Below are positions 41,783-52,000 of a stretch of 64,000 nt of DNA, piece by piece (position 1 is the stretch's first letter; each line of letters begins with the position of its first letter). The position numbers were made by a program, and so were the translations under genes. The notes below the pieces were generated by a model. It saw only the letters and a program-made list of their open reading frames with translations, had not been told where the DNA came from and did no database searches. Origin of the DNA: Thiotrichales bacterium (GTDB lineage: Bacteria; Pseudomonadota; Gammaproteobacteria; JAABTG01); the NCBI GenBank assembly GCA_011389995.1, contig JAABTG010000012.1:1-64000 (forward strand), written 5' to 3'.

Positions 41783-42931
41783 TCACTGGCGGAACAGGTA
41801 GTGAATGCGGCCGTTCACGTCGGTGAAGAAGACCTCCGGGCGCGCCGCTTTCGGCGCATACAGGGCGGCCACCTCGCCGCCGCCGAAGAGGGCCACGTTG
41901 AGGGAGCGGCTGTCCACTTTCCAGCGCCCTCCATCCCGTCTCACGTAAACCACGTCATTACCCGGGTTGGCGAACACCAGTTCGGCGCCGCCGCTCATGG
42001 GTGAGTAGAAGGCGGCGATGTCCGTCAAACCGCCCACCCGCACGGGCGCGCCCACGTTGCCTTCGAAGCGCCAGCTCCCTTCCTCCGCGGTGAAGTATTT
42101 CAGGAAGCCGTCATGGCCCTTGTAAAAGAGTTCCAGACGCTGGGCCGGGGGCGCATAGACCACGGCGATATCGGCGATATCGGCCACCTCGGCGACATGA
42201 AAGGCTTCGCTCTGATGGTGCCACGCACCGTCCCGCAGGGCATAGTGATGGAGGTAGCCGTCGGCGCCCTTGAACACCACCTCCGGCAGGCCGCTGGCCG
42301 GCGAGTGGACGGCGGCAATGTTGCCGAAACGCGCCACCGATTCGGCGCGGAAGCTGCTGGCGTCGTGGTACCAGCGGTCATCCCGGACATAGAACTGCTG
42401 CACGAAACCGTCGGCGCCTTTGAAGAACACGACGGGATAACGATCGCGCTCTGAGAACACCGCTGCCACTTTACCGTCATCGGCCACCGGGGCGTCGGCG
42501 AAACTGGCGGCATCGTGATGCCAGCCGCCGTTCCGGCGGTAGAAGTGATGAATGCGATCATCCGTCCCGGTAAAAAAGATCTCGGGCCCATTGGTGGTGG
42601 GTGAATAGACCACCGCCACGTCGCTGATGTCCTTGACGGCCACGGCTCGAAAACTCTGATCATCCTGCTGCCATCGGCCCCCGGCCTTATGGAGATGGTT
42701 GAGATAGCCATCCGGCCCGCGAAAAAAGACCTCCGGTTTGTCACCGCGAAGGGAGGGTACGGCCGCCAGGTCGCCGACACCGGCTATGCGCACCTGTTTC
42801 AGGGCGTCTTCTTCATGCACCCAATCGGCGGTGGTGACCAGCGGACAGGCCATCAGGACCGCCGCGAGGAGGCCGTGGCGCCAGTTCAGAGACCGCGGCA
42901 GAATGGATGGGGTGGCATTGGATGGGCGCAT
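41783..42931 (-). CDS. Exported seven-repeat beta-propeller (lectin-like) protein
   Basis: 382 residues from the ATG at 42931; a signal peptide ends near TTAD. The mature chain is almost entirely seven repeats of about 50 residues with the pattern DIAxVYSP...PEVFFKGADGYLHHFY..DG.WHHD..SF. Starts lie near VGDLAAVPS, DVAVVYSPT, KVAAVFSER, NIAAVHSPA, DIAVVYAPP, DIAAFYSPM and EVAALYAPK. Seven units and a short N-terminal strand that could close the last blade imply a seven-bladed propeller like tachylectin or PLL fucose-binding lectins. Ligand-binding residues cannot be assigned. It is transcribed opposite to its neighbours. Confidence 0.85.
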   Translation of the reverse strand: MRPSNATPSILPRSLNWRHGLLAAVLMACPLVTTADWVHEEDALKQVRIAGVGDLAAVPSLRGDKPEVFFRGPDGYLNHLHKAGGRWQQDDQSFRAVAVKDISDVAVVYSPTTNGPEIFFTGTDDRIHHFYRRNGGWHHDAASFADAPVADDGKVAAVFSERDRYPVVFFKGADGFVQQFYVRDDRWYHDASSFRAESVARFGNIAAVHSPASGLPEVVFKGADGYLHHYALRDGAWHHQSEAFHVAEVADIADIAVVYAPPAQRLELFYKGHDGFLKYFTAEEGSWRFEGNVGAPVRVGGLTDIAAFYSPMSGGAELVFANPGNDVVYVRRDGGRWKVDSRSLNVALFGGGEVAALYAPKAARPEVFFTDVNGRIHYLFRQ

Positions 42932-43535
42932 GTTGTGAAAGGCTCCAACAGAGGTTTTACGGTTCGGACTTCGGGTCGCCAGGCGACCCGGGAAACTTTG
43001 AAGAGGCGGATTGGCGGTGGCCGGCATGGAGGCACGGCTGCCCCGCACAAACCATACCCGCGTCCCTTGCCTGCGCGCGGACCGACCCCCTCATGGAGCG
43101 AGCCCCGCGCAGGCAATAAACATTGAATTCGGGGTGCAATCCGGGATAGTCTTCTTACCCAAGAAGCCGCCATGACAAGGCTTCAGTGAACAGAGAGTTT
43201 AGCGCACGGCACCGTGCCCATCATCATCGGCACGCTCCATAGTCTGCGTCCGCCCACGCGGAGTCGGGGAGACGCATCCACATCGGAGCCCGCACCAGAG
43301 CGGGTCAGCTTGTATCGCGCTGATTTGGAACTGTATATTCAGGTAACGTTTGCCGTTCTGATCGGACGTGCCTGATAACAATAAACGTGGGGCATGAACC
43401 CCGCCATCGGCGACATGCAGGTTTGCCGAATTCCTTGCCCGGTGCGCATGCACGGGGGCGACCGCTGGCACGAGACAATCCCAGCGGCCTTTTGAATATC
43501 AATAATGACTGTTTTTCTACAGGAGGAATGTCGAG
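42932..43535. other. Divergent spacer with a hairpin in the propeller-gene leader
   Basis: 604 bases between divergent genes; no gene is supported. CGGGTCGC (42972-42979) and GCGACCCG (42983-42990) form a perfect eight-base stem with a three-base loop about 40 bases upstream of the propeller start, in its leader. On the right, GGAGG at 43522-43526 is the ribosome-binding site of the thioredoxin-fold gene, and TTGA-ATA-TCAA lies just before it. Confidence 0.5.
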
Positions 43536-44216
43536 ATGTGGAGCTATAAGCCTCTGTCCGCAGTCGTGGCTGCGGTTGCGGTATTCGGCCTCGTGGGTAC
43601 GTCCCTCGCCGCCCAGAATCCCTGCCTGAAAGAACGCCCCGAGGCCGACAAGGGCAGCGGGTATTCGGCCCCCCATGAGAAGAAAGGGGGCGAGTTCCCC
43701 ACCGCGGAGGAGGTGGGCGGCGATGTGTTCATCGCACCCCTGGGGAAGGGCGCGATGATACCCAAAGATATTCCCATCGAGACCCTCGACGGCAAGCCCA
43801 CCACCACCGGCCGTATCCTCGATGGTGATCGGCCCGTGGTCCTCAACTTCTTCCTGCTGTTCAGCCCCCGTTCCGTGGATGAGATGAAGAGCCTCCAGGA
43901 ACTCTCCAAGACCAATTCCAACGTCCAGGTGATCGGCATCAATATCGGCAACGTCGGCGGCAAGCTCAATCCGGATAGCGCCGAATCCGATGTACTGCGC
44001 AACCTGCGTCTGGTGGCCCGGGAGGCCGGCGCCACCTATCCGATCTATTCGGACACCCATAGCTACACCGTCCAGGCCTTCGGCCTGCGCAACGCCCCCA
44101 CCACCTTCCTCCTGGACAAGCGGGGCATGGTAAAGCGCGTCTACGCGGGGCCCCAGCTGTGGACATCCCAGGAACGGCTGCGCGATATCCGGGAGATCAT
44201 CGAGGAATCGCAGTGA
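43536..44216 (+). CDS. Exported thioredoxin-fold protein without a CXXC site
   Basis: 226 residues. A signal peptide ends near SLAAQ, leaving a mature N-terminus NPCLKERPEAD. Residues 76-220 have the TlpA/peroxiredoxin-like thioredoxin fold, with cis-Pro188 in LRNAPTTFLLDKRG and a beta strand VVLNFFLLFSPRSVDEM. At the catalytic position Ser-Pro-Arg-Ser replaces Cys-x-x-Cys, and the only cysteine in the mature protein is Cys30 in NPCLK. Classical disulfide exchange is therefore excluded. The PCLK motif recurs in the cytochrome at 57425. GGAGG lies nine bases before the ATG. It precedes the Tat propeller gene by 98 bases. Confidence 0.82.
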   Translation: MWSYKPLSAVVAAVAVFGLVGTSLAAQNPCLKERPEADKGSGYSAPHEKKGGEFPTAEEVGGDVFIAPLGKGAMIPKDIPIETLDGKPTTTGRILDGDRPVVLNFFLLFSPRSVDEMKSLQELSKTNSNVQVIGINIGNVGGKLNPDSAESDVLRNLRLVAREAGATYPIYSDTHSYTVQAFGLRNAPTTFLLDKRGMVKRVYAGPQLWTSQERLRDIREIIEESQ

Positions 44217-44313
44217 CCGCTGGTGATACCTAACAGGCCCACACAGCAGCCCCAGAAAAACTGGCCCAAAGACAGGCACAGCAGAAAAATACAGATATCC
44301 GAGGAGTGAAACC

Positions 44314-45789
44314 ATGAACATCGATCGACGCAGGTTCCTCAAGGGCGCAGGCGCCGCCGGCATGGCCGGCGCCGCCTCCATGGCCGGCATGGGGGCCGTG
44401 CCCCGCAACGCGTCGGCGGCCAATCTCGATCCCGCCGAATCCTATAATAACTCCAACCTCGCACGCTTCGCCGGCAACGTCGTGGTGAAGCCCGGCAAGT
44501 ATTCCGGGCTGGTGCAGGTGGTGGACCTCGGTACCTCCGAGACCCTGGCCTGGTTGCCCATGATGTTGACGGGCATCGACGCCCCCATCCCCCATCACAT
44601 CTGCGCCATGCCGTCGAAGAACCCGCGGGAGACCTTCGATTTCTTCTTCACCATGCAGCGCCCGGGCTCGCCCTACATCAATGAGAACTCCCCCGAGTGG
44701 CGCGACCGTGGCCACATGGGTATGTGGAAGGCGCGCTACGACGGCCGGGGCGAGCAGAACCGCATCATCCTGGTGAACGACGTCGCCGATACCACCGGCA
44801 TGGGGCTGGGGGTCCATGCGGCCCTGGGGGTCGGACCCAACCAGGGCCTGGTGTCCTATGCCGACGGCCAGAAAGACCTGGTGCTGGTGACCACCACCGA
44901 CGACCAGCCGAAGATCGTGGCCTCCTTCAAGTTCGACTACGACCCGGTGGCCAAGACCCTCAACTGCAGCCGTGTCTTCCCGGACCCCTCCACGGGTAAG
45001 TTCGATTATCAGGGCCTGCGGGGCATGAAGATCACCCATGAGGCCCTCATGGGCGAGGAACTCATGCCCGCCGATCCCACCGCCTGCTTCATCGATACCC
45101 TGGTGTGGCATCCCGAGTTACCGGTGGCCGCCGTGCTCATCCGCCGCCTGGGCCTGGTGGTCATCGTGGATACCGAGACCTGGGAGCCCGTCACCGTCAT
45201 CGCCACGCCCAAGGGCGCACCGGACCATTTCCCCCTGGTGCGCCAGACGGGCTATACCTGGGCCTTCTCGGTACCCAGCGTGCTGTCCCCCATGCACGAG
45301 GCCGGCTTCCTGACCAACGGCAAGTACCTGTTCTGCTGTAATAATGTGCTGCAGAACAATGTGGGCGTGGTGGACAGTTCCCACCACGATCCCAGGAAGT
45401 GGAAGAAGATCGCCTATATCGAGGGCTTCGGGCGTACCCACCTGCCGTTCCATACCGGCAATATGCAGGACTCCCGCTACATCTTCTTCACCGCCTGGGC
45501 GCGCCGTCCCAACCGCGGCTACATCGTGCGCTGCACCCCTGGCAACTGGACCCTGGATGCCAAGATCGACATCGGTCCCGATCCCCACACCGTCGATGTA
45601 CTCCACGACGACGAGCATATCTCCGCCGTGTACAGCGGGCACCAGGGGGGGCAGTCCGGGTTGGTGATCATCAACGCGGACTCCCTGGAGATCGTGGCCC
45701 GCATGCCCTCGCCCAATGGTCATCACGACCACGTGGTCATACCCTCCGACTGGCAGATGGCCAAGGCGAGCCGCTCCGTATCCGTGTAA
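44314..45789 (+). CDS. Tat-exported His-rich beta-propeller protein, nitrous-oxide-reductase-like
   Basis: 491 residues. MNIDRRRFLKGAGAAG is a twin-arginine signal, implying export of a folded, probably cofactor-loaded protein. The chain has propeller-like strand repeats of the YVTN/NosZ type (LVQVVDLGTSETLAWL, LVVIVDTETWEPVTVI, SGLVIINADSLEIVARM). Histidines cluster as pairs and near-pairs: His94-95, 134, 266, 328, 357-358, 376, 380, 425, 431, 435, 470-471 and 473. The N-terminal domain of NosZ holds the tetranuclear Cu-Z centre with such histidines, but the C-terminal CuA domain of NosZ is absent. Function is unknown; copper binding is inference. GGAG precedes the start. Confidence 0.75.
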   Translation: MNIDRRRFLKGAGAAGMAGAASMAGMGAVPRNASAANLDPAESYNNSNLARFAGNVVVKPGKYSGLVQVVDLGTSETLAWLPMMLTGIDAPIPHHICAMPSKNPRETFDFFFTMQRPGSPYINENSPEWRDRGHMGMWKARYDGRGEQNRIILVNDVADTTGMGLGVHAALGVGPNQGLVSYADGQKDLVLVTTTDDQPKIVASFKFDYDPVAKTLNCSRVFPDPSTGKFDYQGLRGMKITHEALMGEELMPADPTACFIDTLVWHPELPVAAVLIRRLGLVVIVDTETWEPVTVIATPKGAPDHFPLVRQTGYTWAFSVPSVLSPMHEAGFLTNGKYLFCCNNVLQNNVGVVDSSHHDPRKWKKIAYIEGFGRTHLPFHTGNMQDSRYIFFTAWARRPNRGYIVRCTPGNWTLDAKIDIGPDPHTVDVLHDDEHISAVYSGHQGGQSGLVIINADSLEIVARMPSPNGHHDHVVIPSDWQMAKASRSVSV

Positions 45790-45924
45790 TGTCAGGGCAA
45801 TGACAGGGAAGGGTCGCCGGCGTGCCGGCGGCCCCTTAGTTGCGGGACGCCCCTGTCAAGGGGGACGGCCCGCGGACCATCCGAACCATCAGAATCCCAG
45901 GAAGCCCCTCATATCTTGCAGACC

Positions 45925-47664
45925 ATGCGCGGGTTCATCTTTCCCTTCATCGTCGTGGTCTCCGTGGCCGCGCTGCTGACCTTCGTCGGGCGCGACGACG
46001 AGGGTCCGTCGCGGGTGGAGCCGCCGCCCGGCGCGGTGTCCACACCGCTGCCGTCACCCGCCGGGGACACCAACACCGATCCCATCGAAATGCTCCCTCC
46101 CGGAGGCGCCCGCACCACGGAACGCGGGACCCTGCAGTTGAACGTTCCCCCCACCATCCTGGCCCCCGGCGATGAACCATCGGCCGGTGAGACATCGAAC
46201 GGTGAGACGTCGGCCGCTGAAGCATCGGCCGCGGAACCCCTGCCATCGCCGGACGTCGCTGCGGGCGGGCAACGGCCGCCGGCGTCACCGGACGAGGAGG
46301 CCGGCACCGCCGCCGCCCCCGATTTCGCCCCGGCCGTACCTGTCGACGGTGGGGAACGGCAAGGACCTGTCCATTACGCCACGGATGTCCCGGTGGAACA
46401 GGGGCGGGAGCCCTACGCCCGCGGCGACATGCCGGCGTTGCGCTCGCCCACCTCCACCGCGGTGGTGGACGCCACGCCGTCGGTGGTCGCGGAGGAGCTT
46501 TCGCCGGACATCAAGGCCCGCCTGAAGGCCCGCACCGAACGCGTGAATCAGGCCCGCTCCCGGGAGCGGGACCCCGCCCACGTGTCGGCCCGCACGCGGC
46601 GCCTCACGCCGGCGGACCTGGTGGCCGTGGAGGCCGTCGAAGGCCTCGTCATCCGTCACCAGGGGGGCGTGCCCACCATCACCGTGGAAGCGGCCGGGGG
46701 CGATGTCATGCTAGAGGGGGTGGGCACTGTCGATTACGACCCCACCGCGGTCCATGACGTGAATATCACCGCCAGCGGACTGGTGCGTGACCTCTATTTC
46801 TTCGAGGGCATGATCATCGAGGAAGGTCAGCCCCTCATGAACATGTTCGCTCCGGAGCGCCTGCTGGCCCAGTTCAATCACCTCGCCAACATCAGCAACG
46901 AGGACCGTCTCAGCTACTCCTTCGCCCCCGGCCAGTTCATGGATGACAGCCGTTCCAACCTGCGTTGGTGGGGCATGGACGAGGACGATATCGAGCTGCT
47001 GGAACAGTCAAAGGTGGTGCTGGACGATTACGTCATCACCGCCCCCCGCAGTGGCTACGTGCTGGAACGCCGCGCCGACCGAGGCTCCCTCATCAACGCC
47101 GGGGCCCGGGAAATGGAGGACTGGGCCCTGGTGGGGGACACGGTGGCGCGGGTGGCGGATCTGTCCCGGGTATGGGTGACGGTGGAACTGCCCCTGGAGG
47201 AGGTGCCCTTTCCGTTGCCGTTCGGCGCCCTGGAGAAAGGACAGCCGGTGGAGGTGGTGATCCGCGAGCTGGCGGGTGACCCGCGGTTCGTGGGGCGGGT
47301 GGACCATGTGTTTGCGCAGATCCGTCCCGCCACCCGCCGCTCGCGGTTGCGGGTGGTGCTGGACAATCCGGACCTGCGGCTGCTGCCCGGCATGTACGCG
47401 TCCCTGTCCCTTACCGTGGCGCTGCCGGAGATGCTGCGGGTGCCGCGCTCCGCGCTGTTGTATGCCGAGGGTCACAGCTATGTGCTGGTGGAGGCCGGTG
47501 AAGGGGTCTACCACCTCACCCGCGTGGTGACGGGGGCCCGGGCCCACGGCCGGGTGGCCGTGCTGGCGGGCCTGGCCGCCGGCGACCGGGTGGTGGAGCG
47601 GGCGCGCATGATGGTGGACCCGGACCGCGAGCTGCTGTGGGCCGTTGCCGGAGGGGACGAATGA
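45925..47664 (+). CDS. RND membrane-fusion adaptor 1 with long disordered N-terminus
   Basis: 579 residues from the ATG at 45925 (an in-frame TTG at 45916 is less likely). One N-terminal membrane span (FIFPFIVVVSVAALLTF) is followed by about 220 residues rich in Pro, Ala, Glu and Gly. From about residue 250 the CusB/HlyD layout appears: barrel-sandwich start (VEGLVIRHQGGVPTITVEA), a helical hairpin motif NLRWWGMDEDDIELLE, and beta-barrel domains ending VVERARMMVDP. It should connect an inner-membrane pump to an outer-membrane channel, here with an unusually long tether. Its stop overlaps the start of adaptor 2. Confidence 0.88.
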   Translation: MRGFIFPFIVVVSVAALLTFVGRDDEGPSRVEPPPGAVSTPLPSPAGDTNTDPIEMLPPGGARTTERGTLQLNVPPTILAPGDEPSAGETSNGETSAAEASAAEPLPSPDVAAGGQRPPASPDEEAGTAAAPDFAPAVPVDGGERQGPVHYATDVPVEQGREPYARGDMPALRSPTSTAVVDATPSVVAEELSPDIKARLKARTERVNQARSRERDPAHVSARTRRLTPADLVAVEAVEGLVIRHQGGVPTITVEAAGGDVMLEGVGTVDYDPTAVHDVNITASGLVRDLYFFEGMIIEEGQPLMNMFAPERLLAQFNHLANISNEDRLSYSFAPGQFMDDSRSNLRWWGMDEDDIELLEQSKVVLDDYVITAPRSGYVLERRADRGSLINAGAREMEDWALVGDTVARVADLSRVWVTVELPLEEVPFPLPFGALEKGQPVEVVIRELAGDPRFVGRVDHVFAQIRPATRRSRLRVVLDNPDLRLLPGMYASLSLTVALPEMLRVPRSALLYAEGHSYVLVEAGEGVYHLTRVVTGARAHGRVAVLAGLAAGDRVVERARMMVDPDRELLWAVAGGDE

Positions 47665-49022
47665 TGACCCCGGCCTCCAGAACGGGCGCGGCCGTGGCGG
47701 CCTGGCTGCTGCTGGCCCTGCTCCTGGCGGTACCCGGGGCCGCAGCAGAGAGCGCCCTGGAACACGCCCGCAAGCACCTGGACCCCACCTACACCTGCCC
47801 CATGCACCCCCACGTGCGCAGCGACAAGCCGGGTAACTGCCCGGTCTGCGGTATGCGCCTCATCCCCATGGAGCGACACGTCGGGGAGGCGGGGCGGGTG
47901 CAGCTCTCGGCCCAGCAGCAGCGGGTGCTGGACGTGCGCACCGTGACGGCCCGCGAGAAGCCGTTGCTGCGGCGTCTCAAGACGGTGGCGGAGATCACCT
48001 ACGACGAACGCAACCTGGTGGAGGTGACGGCGCGGGTCAACGGCGAGGTGGAGAACTACTACCACTTCTTCGAGGGCGACCTGGTGGAGGCGGGGGAGGT
48101 GCTCATCGACCTCGAGAGCCCCGAACTCATGCGGGTGGTGCAGGACTATGCCCAGGCCATGCGCTCCACGGGCTGGGTGGAGCGCCTGGGCAGCGACATG
48201 CCCCACATAAATGCCACCTCCACCGTCACCCTGCTGTGGCGTGGCCTCAGCGAGGACGACATCAAACGTATCGCCACCAGTGGCGAACTCATGAAGGACT
48301 TCTCCATCCGCACGCCGGTGAGCGGCCTGGTGGTGGAACAGAACGTCAACCACGGCACCCTGGTGAACGCCGGGGTGCAGGGCGGGCAGTTCACGGCCAT
48401 CGGCGAGAGCATCGTCAAGGTGGCCGAGCTGTCCACCGTGTGGGTGCAGGCCGAGTTGCTGGGCCCGGACCTGGACCGCGTGAAAGTGGGGGACATGGCA
48501 CGGGTGCGTGTCCACGGCCTGCCGGCCCGGGTGTTCGAGGCCCCGGTGAGTTTCGTCTATCCGGTGGTGGATCGGGGACGCCGAACCCGCATCGCCCGCG
48601 TCGTACTGCCCAACGAGGACCTTGCCATGGTGCCGGGCATGTACGCCGACGTGGTCTTCATGCTGCCGGTACCCGGCACGCCGGCGCCGCCCCACCGCGA
48701 CCTGGTGGGGACCCTCGAAGGGGGCGACGATGGCGAGACGGCCGGCGCCGCGAGCGAATCCCCCGTGGACACGGTGCTGGCCATTCCCGCCAGTGCGGTC
48801 ATCGACGACGGTGACGGGCAGTTCGTGTTCGTGAAGTCGGCGGATGATGCCTATACCGTGCGGCCGGTGGAACTGGGGCCTGCGGCCGGCCGCGAGGTGC
48901 CGGTGTATGGAGGCCTGCATCCGGGTGAGGAGGTGGTGGTCCAGGGCCAGTTCTTCCTGCAGGCCGAGGTGGCCCTGCGCACCAGCCGGGACACCGGCGC
49001 CGGCTCGGGGCATGACCATTGA
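47661..49022 (+). CDS. cusB: CusB-type adaptor 2 with fused heavy-metal-binding domain
   Basis: 453 residues from the ATG at 47661 (ATGA with the previous stop). A signal sequence (about 1-29) is followed by a heavy-metal-binding domain: Cys46-Pro-Met-His49-Pro-His51 and Cys60-Pro-Val-Cys63-Gly-Met65. The CusB body follows, with barrel-sandwich, helical hairpin LLWRGLSEDDIKRI, and barrel domains. The C-terminal tail is GAGSGHDH. It probably captures Cu(I)/Ag(I) and passes it to CusA. Its stop overlaps the cusA start by four bases. Confidence 0.92.
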   Translation: MMTPASRTGAAVAAWLLLALLLAVPGAAAESALEHARKHLDPTYTCPMHPHVRSDKPGNCPVCGMRLIPMERHVGEAGRVQLSAQQQRVLDVRTVTAREKPLLRRLKTVAEITYDERNLVEVTARVNGEVENYYHFFEGDLVEAGEVLIDLESPELMRVVQDYAQAMRSTGWVERLGSDMPHINATSTVTLLWRGLSEDDIKRIATSGELMKDFSIRTPVSGLVVEQNVNHGTLVNAGVQGGQFTAIGESIVKVAELSTVWVQAELLGPDLDRVKVGDMARVRVHGLPARVFEAPVSFVYPVVDRGRRTRIARVVLPNEDLAMVPGMYADVVFMLPVPGTPAPPHRDLVGTLEGGDDGETAGAASESPVDTVLAIPASAVIDDGDGQFVFVKSADDAYTVRPVELGPAAGREVPVYGGLHPGEEVVVQGQFFLQAEVALRTSRDTGAGSGHDH

Positions 49023-52000
49023 TGGATGCCATCCTCGAATACTGTGCCCGCCAGCGCATACTGGTGATCCTGGTGGCCCTGATCCTGGCAGGGGCGGGCT
49101 ACTGGTCCCTGCAGCACACCGCCGTGGATGCCGTGCCCGACGTCTCGGACACCCAGGTCATCATCTATTCCAAGTGGGATGGCCAGTCACCCCAGGTGAT
49201 CGAGGACCAGATCACCTACCCCCTGCTCACCACCATGCTTCACGTGCCCGGGGCCGCCGATGTGCGGGGCTACTCGGCCTTCGGTTATTCCCTCATCTAC
49301 GTGCTGTTCGAGGAGGGCACGGATATCTACTGGGCCCGCAGCCGGGTCCTGGAGTACCTGGACCAGGTGCGGGGCAAGCTGCCGGCGGCGGCCGATATCA
49401 GCCTGGGGCCGGATGCCACCGGCGTGGGCTGGGTATACCAGTATGCCCTGCGATCCGGGGACCACGACCTGGCGGCCCTGCGCAGCCTCCAGGACTGGTA
49501 TCTGCGCTACGCCCTGGAGGCCGTGCCGGGGGTTTCCGAGGTGGCCTCCATCGGGGGTTACGTGCGCCAGTACCAGGTGGAGGTGGACCCGGCCCGGCTG
49601 CGGGCCTACCGCATCCCCTTCGGAGACGTGGTGGCGGCGGTGGAACGCAGCAACCGTGACGAGGGTGGCCGGCTCATCGAGCACAGCGGCGCCGAATATC
49701 TCATCCGCGGTCTCGGCTACGTCACCAGTGTGGCCGATCTGGAGCAGGTGCCGGTGAAGGTGGATGAGCGGGGGGTACCCGTGACCCTCGGGCAGCTGGG
49801 ACGCGTCCACCTCGGCACCGACGTGCGGCGCGGCATCGCGGAGCTCAACGGCGAGGGCCAGGTGGCGGGCGGCATCGTGGTAATGCAGCACGGCGCCAAT
49901 GCCTCCCGGGTCATCCGGGACGTCAAGGCGGCCCTCGGCGAGGCGAAGAAGGGGTTGCCGGCGGGGGTGGAGGTGGTGCCCGTCTACGACCGTGCCCCCC
50001 TCATCGATGCCAGCGTCGGCACCCTGGTCCATGCCCTGTGGTACGAGTCCCTGGTGGTGGCGGCCATCGTGCTGCTGTTCCTGTGGCATCTGCGCAGCAC
50101 CCTGGTGATCGTCCTCACCCTGCCGGTGGCCATCCTCATCGCCTTCATCTTCACCCGCTGGATGGGCATCACCATGAACATCATGTCCCTGGGGGGCATC
50201 GCCATCGCCATCGGCGCCATGGTGGATGCCGCCATCGTCATGGTGGAGAACGCCCACAAGCATGTGGAGCGCCTGGGCCGGGATGCGGACCGTGGCGACC
50301 ACGCCGCGGCGGTGATGGCCGGCATGAAGGAGGTGGCCACCCCCATCTTCGTCTCCCTGGTGGTGCTCACCCTGTCCTTCCTGCCCCTGCTCATGCTGAC
50401 GGGGGAGGAGGGCCGCCTCTTCACGCCCCTGGTGTGGACCAAGACCTTCGCCATGGGTGCGGCGGCCCTGCTGTCCATCACCCTCATACCGGCCCTGATG
50501 ATGTACTTCGTCCGCGGCCGCATCTTCAACGAACAGTCCAACCCCGTCAGCACCGTGCTCATCGGCATCTACCGGCCCATCCTCAGGGCCACCCTGCGCC
50601 TGCGGCTGCTCACGGTCGGCCTGTTCGTGGCCCTCGGGCTGGTGACGGTGCCGGTGTTCAACGGCCTCGGCAAGGAGTTCATGCCCCCCCTCTACGAGGG
50701 CTCGTTGATGTATATGCCCACCACCCTGCCCGGGGTGTCGGTGAGTGAGATCGGCCGGGTGATGCAGAACCAGGATCGGGAGCTCAAACGCATCCCGGAG
50801 GTGCAGACGGTGTTCGGCAAGGCGGGGCGGGCCGATTCCGCCACGGATCCGGCACCCCTGTCCATGATCGAGACGGTCATCACCCTCAAGCCCCGGGACC
50901 AGTGGCGGCCCGGCCTCACGACGGAGGACCTGATCCGCGAGATGGATGAGGCCGTGAGCATCCCCGGGCTGGTGAGCGGCTGGACCATGCCCATCCGCGG
51001 GCGTATCGATATGCTCACCACCGGCATCCGTACGCCCCTCGGCATCAAGGTGTACGGCAGCGACCTGGAGGTGCTGGACCATGTGGCGGCGCAGATGGAA
51101 GGGGCGTTGGCGGACCTCCCCGGCAGCGAGAATGTCTACGCCGACCGCGCCACCCGGGGTTACTACGTGGACGTCACCGTGGACCGCCGGCAGGCCGCCC
51201 GCTACGGCCTCAACGTGGCGGACGTGCAGGATGTCCTGCGCACCGCCGTGGGCGGGGCCAATCTGGGGTGGACGGTGGAGGGACGGGAGCGCTACCCCAT
51301 CAACGTGCGCTACCAGGCCGACCACCGGGACGACATTGATGCCCTCGGCCGCGAGGTAATGGTGCCTTTCGGCGACGGCGACTACATCCCCCTGGGGGTG
51401 GTGACCGACATCCGCGTCACCCAGGCGGCCACCGAGGTGAAGAGCGAGAACGGCCTGCTGGTGAATTACGTCTACATCGACCTCGCCGGTGTGGATGCCG
51501 GCAGCTACGTGGCGGCGGCCGAGGCCGCCATCGCGGATGGGGTGGAGATGCCCGAGGGGGTGTACTACGAATGGAGCGGCAGCTACCGCAACCTCGAACG
51601 GGCATGGGACACCTTCGCCTACGTGATTCCCCTCACCCTGCTGGTGATCCTGGTGCTCTACTATCTGGTGTTCCGGAGTATCGCCAAGGCCCTGCTGGTG
51701 ATGGTGGCCATCCCCTTCTCTCTCATCGGCGCCGTGTGGCTGCTGGCCCTGCTGGACTATCACCTCAGCGTGGCGGTGGTGGTGGGGCTGCTGGCCCTGC
51801 TGGGGGTGGCGGCGGAGACCGCCGTGGTGATGATCATCTATCTGGAGGCGGCGGTGAAACGGCGCCGGGAGGAGGGCACCCTGAGGTCCAGGCAGGACCT
51901 CTTCGATGCCATCTACGAGGGGGCGGTGCTGCGCCTGCGGCCGAAGATCATGACCGTGGCCACCATCGGCCTGTCCCTCATGCCGTTGATGCTCTCGGCG

